Assembly: GCA_016938655.1 (NCBI GenBank)
Contig: JAFGUG010000031.1
Coordinates: 1-64,000 of the forward strand
DNA: 64,000 nucleotides
Source: Thiotrichales bacterium
GTDB taxonomy: Bacteria > Pseudomonadota > Gammaproteobacteria > Thiomicrospirales > Thiomicrospiraceae
Direction: 5' to 3'
Shown here: positions 59,048-64,000 of the stretch, in pieces
How the letters are laid out: every line of letters begins with the position of its first letter
Position numbering within the stretch: the first letter of the stretch is position 1
The notes under the pieces: generated by a model
What the model was told of the DNA's origin: nothing
Seen by the model: only the letters and a program-made list of their open reading frames with translations
Database searches by the model: none
Made by a program: the position numbers and the translations under genes

Positions 59048-59713
59048 ATGTCACAGAAACTTGAATTAATTAGTTTTAAACTTTGTCCGTTTGTTCAACG
59101 TGCAGTGATTGTACTAAAACATAAAAATATCGACTTTGACATTACTTACATTGACTTAAATGACCAGCCGGATTGGTTCAAAGCCATTTCGCCTTTAGGA
59201 CAAGTACCGGTATTAAAAGTGGGGGATGAAGTGTTGTTTGAATCGTCGGTGATTCAAGAGTATGTAGATGAAATTACCCCACCAAGCATTCAGCCTGAAG
59301 ATCCGTTGGTTAAAGCCAAAAACCGCGCGTGGATTAATTTTGGGTCGGACATTATTTTTGCAATGCACGGTTTAGTCATGGCTAAAGATCAAGCGGCAGC
59401 CGATGAGAAAACCGCGGTGATTACCCAGAAACTTGCGCAACTTGAAGCACAACACTCCGGCGGCACTTACTTTAACGGTGACGACTTCAATATGATTGAT
59501 GCGGCCTATGCCCCGATGTTAATGCGTTTGTGTTTTATTAAAACGTTAACGGGTACGGACTTATTAGCCGACTGCCCTAAATTAGCCAACTGGACAGAAG
59601 TCTTGTTAGAGATGCCTGCGGTTCAGCGGTCGGTGGTTGAAAACTTAATGATGATGTACAAAGGCATGGTAAAACACATGGACGGTGTTTTAGCGACTAA
59701 GCTGATTGCTTAA
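59048..59713 (+). CDS. Glutathione S-transferase family protein
   Basis: A 221-residue protein with the thioredoxin-like GST N domain (ISFKLCPFVQRAVIVLKHKNI, with Cys-Pro in place of the Ser/Tyr of many classes, and LGQVPVLKVGDEVLFESSVI) and an all-helical C domain with NMIDAAYAPMLMRL. The CPFVQR motif is typical of omega/Lambda-type and DHAR-like GSTs, which act as thiol transferases rather than conjugating enzymes. AAAGGAAAG lies upstream of the ATG. The substrate is unknown. Confidence 0.9.
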   Translation: MSQKLELISFKLCPFVQRAVIVLKHKNIDFDITYIDLNDQPDWFKAISPLGQVPVLKVGDEVLFESSVIQEYVDEITPPSIQPEDPLVKAKNRAWINFGSDIIFAMHGLVMAKDQAAADEKTAVITQKLAQLEAQHSGGTYFNGDDFNMIDAAYAPMLMRLCFIKTLTGTDLLADCPKLANWTEVLLEMPAVQRSVVENLMMMYKGMVKHMDGVLATKLIA

Positions 59714-59754
59714 TTTTTGTATGTCAAAGTGCTTTATGTTTGTTTACTAACTAT

Positions 59755-60648
59755 ATGTTAAAAAAGCATTTATATTCATTATCTATTTTGTGTCTGGCGG
59801 GATTTATTTTGCCAGTACACGCCTCCATTAGCCAACCTACTCTCTTCCAAGTGAGTGCCACGCACTCAAATTCATTTAATACGTTGCCACCGCTTAGCGA
59901 TGAAGACTACCGTTGGATTGGTGGCAAAATCTATCAAAACGAATGTAACTCACAAGCCAAAAACTTAACCTTTTGGGGCAAAGGCGAAGACTTTCCATCG
60001 TTTGGCATTGGTCACTTTATTTGGTTTCCTAAAGGAATTAACCCACCTTTTAACGAGACATTTCCAGCGATGTTTGAGTCTGTGTCACAAACCGTCAGCC
60101 CACCTGAATGGTTGGTGAAACTAGAGCCTTTGGATGCACCTTGGCAAACCAAAGCCGAATTTGAGCAGGCCTGGTCGGGTTTGCAACTGTCAGAGTTAAG
60201 AGACTGGTTGGAACGAACACAGGCGCAACAAGCCGAGTTTATTGTTGCGCAATTTCAAATACGTTTAGACACGGTTTTAAAGACGTTACCCATAGAGGAG
60301 CAGCGTTTTTATAAGGCTCGTATTGCAAAACTGATGACTTTCAAACAAGGGCAATTTGCGTTAATTGATTATGTTAATTTCAAAGGTGTAGGCGGCAACA
60401 CAAAAGAGCAGTACCAAGGGGAAGAGTGGGGATTGTTGTCGGTTTTGAGAGCCATGTCAGTGCCTGAGTCTGATGGGCAAATGAATCGGGATCGTGCTGT
60501 TTTAGATGCCTTTATTCAAGCAGCAAAAGCACGCTTACTGTTAAGAACCCAATTAGCACCGATTGAGCGCAATGAGCAACGATGGTTAAAAGGGTGGAAT
60601 ATCCGCTTAGAGAACTATCATGAAGTCGATTTTAAACGGGTTAATTGA
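59755..60648 (+). CDS. Exported protein of unknown function
   Basis: A 297-residue product from the ATG at 59755, with a signal peptide (hydrophobic LYSLSILCLAGFILPVHA). The mature sequence has RWIGGKIYQNECNSQAKNLTFWGKGEDFPSFGIGHFIWFP, which suggests a peptidoglycan- or glycan-hydrolase-like fold (GIGHF resembles lysozyme-type GxGH), and LIDYVNFKGVGGNTKEQYQGEEWG. The pattern is known from uncharacterised gammaproteobacterial proteins. A TTG five codons upstream is possible. I give no activity with confidence. Confidence 0.72.
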   Translation: MLKKHLYSLSILCLAGFILPVHASISQPTLFQVSATHSNSFNTLPPLSDEDYRWIGGKIYQNECNSQAKNLTFWGKGEDFPSFGIGHFIWFPKGINPPFNETFPAMFESVSQTVSPPEWLVKLEPLDAPWQTKAEFEQAWSGLQLSELRDWLERTQAQQAEFIVAQFQIRLDTVLKTLPIEEQRFYKARIAKLMTFKQGQFALIDYVNFKGVGGNTKEQYQGEEWGLLSVLRAMSVPESDGQMNRDRAVLDAFIQAAKARLLLRTQLAPIERNEQRWLKGWNIRLENYHEVDFKRVN

Positions 60649-60729
60649 TTGGTTTATTGATTGGTTAATTGGCTAAGTCCATGTGTACGCGGATTGGAGC
60701 CGTTAATGAAACGGTGTGTTTAAATTAAC

Positions 60730-60790
60730 CAAAAAAAAGCCCCTGACTCTTCATGCGTTTAAGCGTTTAGGAGCAGGGGCTTTTTGGTTT
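60730..60790. terminator. Terminator between the exported protein and chemoreceptor genes
   Basis: The arms AAAAGCCCCTG / CAGGGGCTTTTT lie across an internal loop of about 28 bases. It lies between convergent genes. Confidence 0.8.
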
Positions 60791-60828
60791 TTGCGCGGCA
60801 CGCAGCCGCAATTTATTGCATGGTTTAA

Positions 60829-63477
60829 TTAAAATTCTGACCACTCATCCGAACTGGCATGCGGTGCAAGCGGTTTTTCTGCTTCTGAGCGGATACTTTT
60901 AACGACCGGCTTGGCGGGTTTGGGTTGCGACTTAGCCGGTGCAGGCATGCTTTTTACCGTCGGCTCAGCCTTGATGGGTTGTGGTTGTTTGGCCATCTGT
61001 GGTGGACGAGGTGACGACTGGTTTTTGGTTTTAAAGAACGCCATATTGGCGGACAGTTCTCCGGCTTGTCTATTCATGTTATCTGCAGTTGCAGAGGTAC
61101 TCTCGACTAAAGCCGCATTTTCTTGGGTTGCCGTATCAATATCGGTAATTGATTGGTGCACCTGACTTACGCCTTCCGCTTGCTCGGCAGAAGCGGTACT
61201 GATTTCATGAATCATTTGCGTGACGTCATTAATCGAATTGGTTATGGCACGAATCACATCACCGGATTCACTCGCCAATTGAGTGCCGTCATTAATACGC
61301 TGCACGTTGGAATTGATTAAGTGCTTGATGTCTTTAGCGGCATCGGCAGATTTTTGCGCCAATGCACGAACTTCGCCAGCGACTACGGCAAACCCTCGAC
61401 CATGTTCTCCGGCTCTCGCTGCTTCAACAGCCGCGTTCAGCGCCAGTAAGTTGGTTTGGAAAGCAATGCTGTCAATTAAGGTGACAATTTCTGAAATCTC
61501 ATTACTGGATTTTTGAATGCCAGACATTGCCTCAATGGTTTTTTCCATAACACTGCCCGCTTGAATCGTCTCAGTCTGCACTTTTTCGACTACCGTCGTG
61601 GCTTGCAGGGCATTTTGCGTGTTGTTTTGTACCGCAGCATTCATCTGTTCCATCGTGGCCGAAGTCTCTTCAATCGCGGCCGCTTGTTGCTGAAGCCTTG
61701 AACTTAACGAGTTTGCATCATTTGATAGTGTACGAGCCCCGTTATTGACTTCATTAGCCGATTGCATAGCGTCAAAGACACTGCTCGATAATTTTTCAAG
61801 TGATTGGTTAATGGCATTTTTAAGGGTGAGTAGGTCGCCTTGATACGCATTCTGAATCTCTTGGGTTAAGTCGCCATCGCTTTGTGCGGTAACCACGTGG
61901 GTAATGTCTTTAATGGCCTTGTCTAGCGAATCCATTGACGTGTTAATACTTTGTTTTAAGGTATCTAATTCGCCTTTAGCTTCGACTTCGATGCGCGATT
62001 GGAATTGACCTTTCTGCATATCATTCATGACACTGTTAATGTCTTGAATGGTTAAGTTGGTCTCATTCATGGCTTGTTGTGCATCATCCATAATCTGTTT
62101 GTAAACACCGGAGGCTTGGTTGTTTATTTGCAGGTTATAGCGGCCATTGACCATCGCACTCATGACTTTAGACAGTTCATTCATTACCGTTGAAATATTG
62201 TCCGTACTGCGGTTAATGCCCGATTTAAGTTGTGCTAAATCGCCTTGGTAATCGCCTGTCATTGGGTGTTTAAAGTCACCTTCAGAGATCAATTTAACTG
62301 TATGGTTTGCGCCTTTTAAAGCCTCACTAACATTGTGCAACAGTTCATTGAGTGCTTTTGCCGTTTGACCTACTTCATCATTACTCTTTACTTCGGCACG
62401 AATCGAGAAGTTACCTGTGTTAAGAATGTTACTGGTGACTTGCTGAACTTTTTGTAGAGGTGAGATAACCATGCGATTTACGGCCACGACCATTATGAAA
62501 GTTAAGGCAAAAATACCAAACAAAATCCCTGCTAAAGAGATCAAAGCGGCATTTATTGCCGTATCAATCGGTTGCTGATAGACCTGTTCATCCAAAATGA
62601 AGAGGTGACGACCAAAGACTTTTTGTTCTTCGTCATAGGCAGGGATGTCAATTAAAACTTTGCCGTTATGGGTGTAAACTTTTCGCTGTTCACCATCGAT
62701 AGGTGAGAAGGCATTCTTGGCAAAATTAACCACATCCTCTTCAAACCATTTATTGTTTGCGAGAATGTAATCGTCATTAAAAGAGGTGTTTTGATCAATG
62801 ATTGGCATACTGCCATATCGTGCTTTTACATAGCGTTTATCAACTAATAAAACCCATTGCCCGTCTTTTTCTTTAGTAAAGCTTTTACGAACGGAAGCAA
62901 GCCCTTGTATCATTGAGATCATGCCTAAAAACTCTTTGTCTTGCATGACTGGAGAGATGGCGATAACAGAAACGCCACGCGCACCCAACGCCAAGGTACC
63001 AAAGGCTTGTTTCTCTGCTATGGCGCGTTTAATTATTGGGCTATTTAAAAGGTTTTGGCCGTAACTGTCTAAATCCCATGACTTAATTAAAGAGCGGCCA
63101 TCTGCGGTAATTAACTGTGTGGCAATATTTTTGTAGTTGGTTTGATTACGGTAACGTTCACGTATATTGCCAAAGAAATTTACAACATCATCACGCTCTT
63201 CAACCGATAGTGCTTCCGCAATGTAGTCTTGGATGGCCAGTGCCGAAGAACCAATAATGCCGCCTTGAATTTTCAGATCTATTTGGCTGTTGATGTAACT
63301 GGTCATCTCCTCAATCATTTTATCTTCCACTTGACCCTTTACTGGGCTGACCGTTGTGGTGTAAATAATTGAGCCAATGATAACGGCGATGATAATACCG
63401 ATTATGGCGGCTATGCTGAGCACTTTAGCGCGAAGAGATGCATTAGACAACATGGTTATTGCTCTGGTGGATGACAT
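60829..63477 (-). CDS. Methyl-accepting chemotaxis protein with CACHE-like sensor and poly-HAMP array
   Basis: An inner-membrane chemoreceptor of about 882 residues from the ATG at 63477. ATGs at 63453 and 63492 are alternatives; none has a strong Shine-Dalgarno. A membrane helix (about 15-38) is followed by a periplasmic dCACHE-type sensor (about 40-300) and a second helix. Three to four consecutive HAMP-like units ([68 protein letters not shown]) follow. The signalling tip has [41 protein letters not shown], and a Pro/Lys/Ala-rich tail ends DEWSEF. That terminal pentapeptide resembles the CheR/CheB-binding NWETF motif. The ligand is unknown. Confidence 0.93.
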   Translation of the reverse strand: MSSTRAITMLSNASLRAKVLSIAAIIGIIIAVIIGSIIYTTTVSPVKGQVEDKMIEEMTSYINSQIDLKIQGGIIGSSALAIQDYIAEALSVEERDDVVNFFGNIRERYRNQTNYKNIATQLITADGRSLIKSWDLDSYGQNLLNSPIIKRAIAEKQAFGTLALGARGVSVIAISPVMQDKEFLGMISMIQGLASVRKSFTKEKDGQWVLLVDKRYVKARYGSMPIIDQNTSFNDDYILANNKWFEEDVVNFAKNAFSPIDGEQRKVYTHNGKVLIDIPAYDEEQKVFGRHLFILDEQVYQQPIDTAINAALISLAGILFGIFALTFIMVVAVNRMVISPLQKVQQVTSNILNTGNFSIRAEVKSNDEVGQTAKALNELLHNVSEALKGANHTVKLISEGDFKHPMTGDYQGDLAQLKSGINRSTDNISTVMNELSKVMSAMVNGRYNLQINNQASGVYKQIMDDAQQAMNETNLTIQDINSVMNDMQKGQFQSRIEVEAKGELDTLKQSINTSMDSLDKAIKDITHVVTAQSDGDLTQEIQNAYQGDLLTLKNAINQSLEKLSSSVFDAMQSANEVNNGARTLSNDANSLSSRLQQQAAAIEETSATMEQMNAAVQNNTQNALQATTVVEKVQTETIQAGSVMEKTIEAMSGIQKSSNEISEIVTLIDSIAFQTNLLALNAAVEAARAGEHGRGFAVVAGEVRALAQKSADAAKDIKHLINSNVQRINDGTQLASESGDVIRAITNSINDVTQMIHEISTASAEQAEGVSQVHQSITDIDTATQENAALVESTSATADNMNRQAGELSANMAFFKTKNQSSPRPPQMAKQPQPIKAEPTVKSMPAPAKSQPKPAKPVVKSIRSEAEKPLAPHASSDEWSEF

Positions 63478-63797
63478 ATAAACAATTGCCATCTCTGTTT
63501 TTAGTATCTGTCTGATTCTTATAACCAGACTGTGACTTGATTGTAGAGAAGCAATTAAACTTTTGTAATAAGCAAAACTCTCTATAATTAAATCAGCCAA
63601 CGGCATGAGCTTGATTCGTTTGTTGAATAAGCGATGAATATGCCAGTTTTATAAAATGCTTCAATATGGCTTAATTATTGATGAAAATAATCGCCTAATA
63701 GAGCTTCTTTAAGGATTCATCATGAAAATAAGTGTGATTAAAATAGGGTTAAATTAATTCATATTTTTAAATTAAATAAAAAGAGTTGGAGCCTTCT

Positions 63798-64000
63798 TTG
63801 AATTCAAACCTTGTAAACCACTTTAAAACGGTGTTTGGCACCATGCGTCCTAATTTTTTACTGCTAAGTATGGTGGTGGTTTTGTTGGGCACGGCTTTGG
63901 GCTTGTACGATGGTGCCGAATGGTCAGGCACTTTGTTTACACTCTTGATGTTAGGCGGTGTTCTGGCACACGCCAGTGTCAATATGTTGAATGAGTATCA
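63798..64000 (+). CDS. UbiA-family prenyltransferase, N-terminal part (3' truncated by window edge)
   Basis: A TTG-started frame (GGAG seven bases upstream) runs off the right edge after 67 codons. MRPNFLLLSMVVVLLGTALGLYDG is followed by LFTLLMLGGVLAHASVNMLNEY, matching the first two membrane helices and the start of the NxxxD-type prenyl-diphosphate site of MenA-like UbiA-family enzymes. It probably prenylates a quinone precursor or related aromatic. The exact subfamily cannot be fixed from the visible part. Confidence 0.78.
   Translation, partial: MNSNLVNHFKTVFGTMRPNFLLLSMVVVLLGTALGLYDGAEWSGTLFTLLMLGGVLAHASVNMLNEY

Noticed and set aside
1-64000. Prophage, insertion sequence or integron
   Set aside because: No transposase, integrase, phage structural gene or paired terminal repeats seen on either strand.

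Overview
The window reads as a chromosomal segment of a free-living, flagellated, low-to-moderate GC gammaproteobacterium. The gene complement (Bam lipoprotein BamD, RluD, RppH, HrpA/HrpB, AmpD, YegQ/YfhL, FkpB/SlyD-type FKBPs) is gammaproteobacterial. A persulfide dioxygenase, a tethered c-type cytochrome and many GGDEF proteins would suit a sulfur-oxidising Thiomicrospira/Thiomicrorhabdus-like organism. That genus-level placement is inference; no rRNA gene is present to settle it. I see no prophage, insertion sequence, CRISPR array, tRNA or rRNA.

Layout: 1-450 is the 3' end of a gene for a protein with acidic six-residue repeats. 558-4231 holds dnaQ, a short FKBP, motAB and a persulfide dioxygenase. 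4398-11097 carries two adjacent DEAH/DEFH helicases (hrpA, hrpB). 11193-14831 has a small membrane protein, an orphan PEP-CTERM tail, a repeat-bearing lipoprotein and a lipoprotein cytochrome c. 14941-22304 is rich in c-di-GMP synthases, with a VF530/glycosyltransferase pair, three small envelope proteins and fkpB. 22804-33392 is mostly core metabolism and housekeeping (sucCD, nadE, bamD, rluD, pgeF, a CPA2 antiporter, nadC, ampD). 33451-38405 has flavodoxin, a DUF3455 protein with an ECF sigma/anti-sigma pair, a HAD phosphatase and rppH. 38944-44824 is the pyruvate dehydrogenase operon aceE-aceF-lpdA. 45338-53303 mixes a CHASE-GGDEF protein, a Nudix-rhodanese fusion, small proteins and a dicarboxylate/amino-acid symporter. 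53441-63477 includes a frameshifted PhnD-PAS-GGDEF-EAL gene, a DNA glycosylase, trhP-yfhL, a GST and a large poly-HAMP chemoreceptor. The right edge cuts a UbiA-family prenyltransferase.

The outstanding non-genic signal is a highly iterated perfect palindrome, AGCAGGCCTGCT. The 10-base core GCAGGCCTGC occurs 20 times exactly (17 as the full 12-mer), with many one-mismatch relatives. Half of the exact copies lie in the small non-coding fraction, often with AAAGT/ACTTT flanks that extend the dyad, and one closely spaced pair forms an intrinsic-terminator-like hairpin. It behaves like a genome-wide iterated word (compare cyanobacterial HIP1 or uptake/architecture motifs), and its role cannot be read from this window. 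Second-tier signals are two tandem hairpins with compensatory changes downstream of lpdA, long dyads upstream of rppH and aceE, a decayed PEP-CTERM gene, and a single-base frameshift in an otherwise complete c-di-GMP enzyme.

Functionally, the signalling content (five GGDEF-containing genes, one chemoreceptor, motAB) points to a motile-to-sessile decision network. The metabolic content points to pyruvate oxidation, a succinyl-CoA ligase step, NAD synthesis by both a de novo step (nadC) and glutamine-dependent amidation (nadE), and sulfane-sulfur oxidation.
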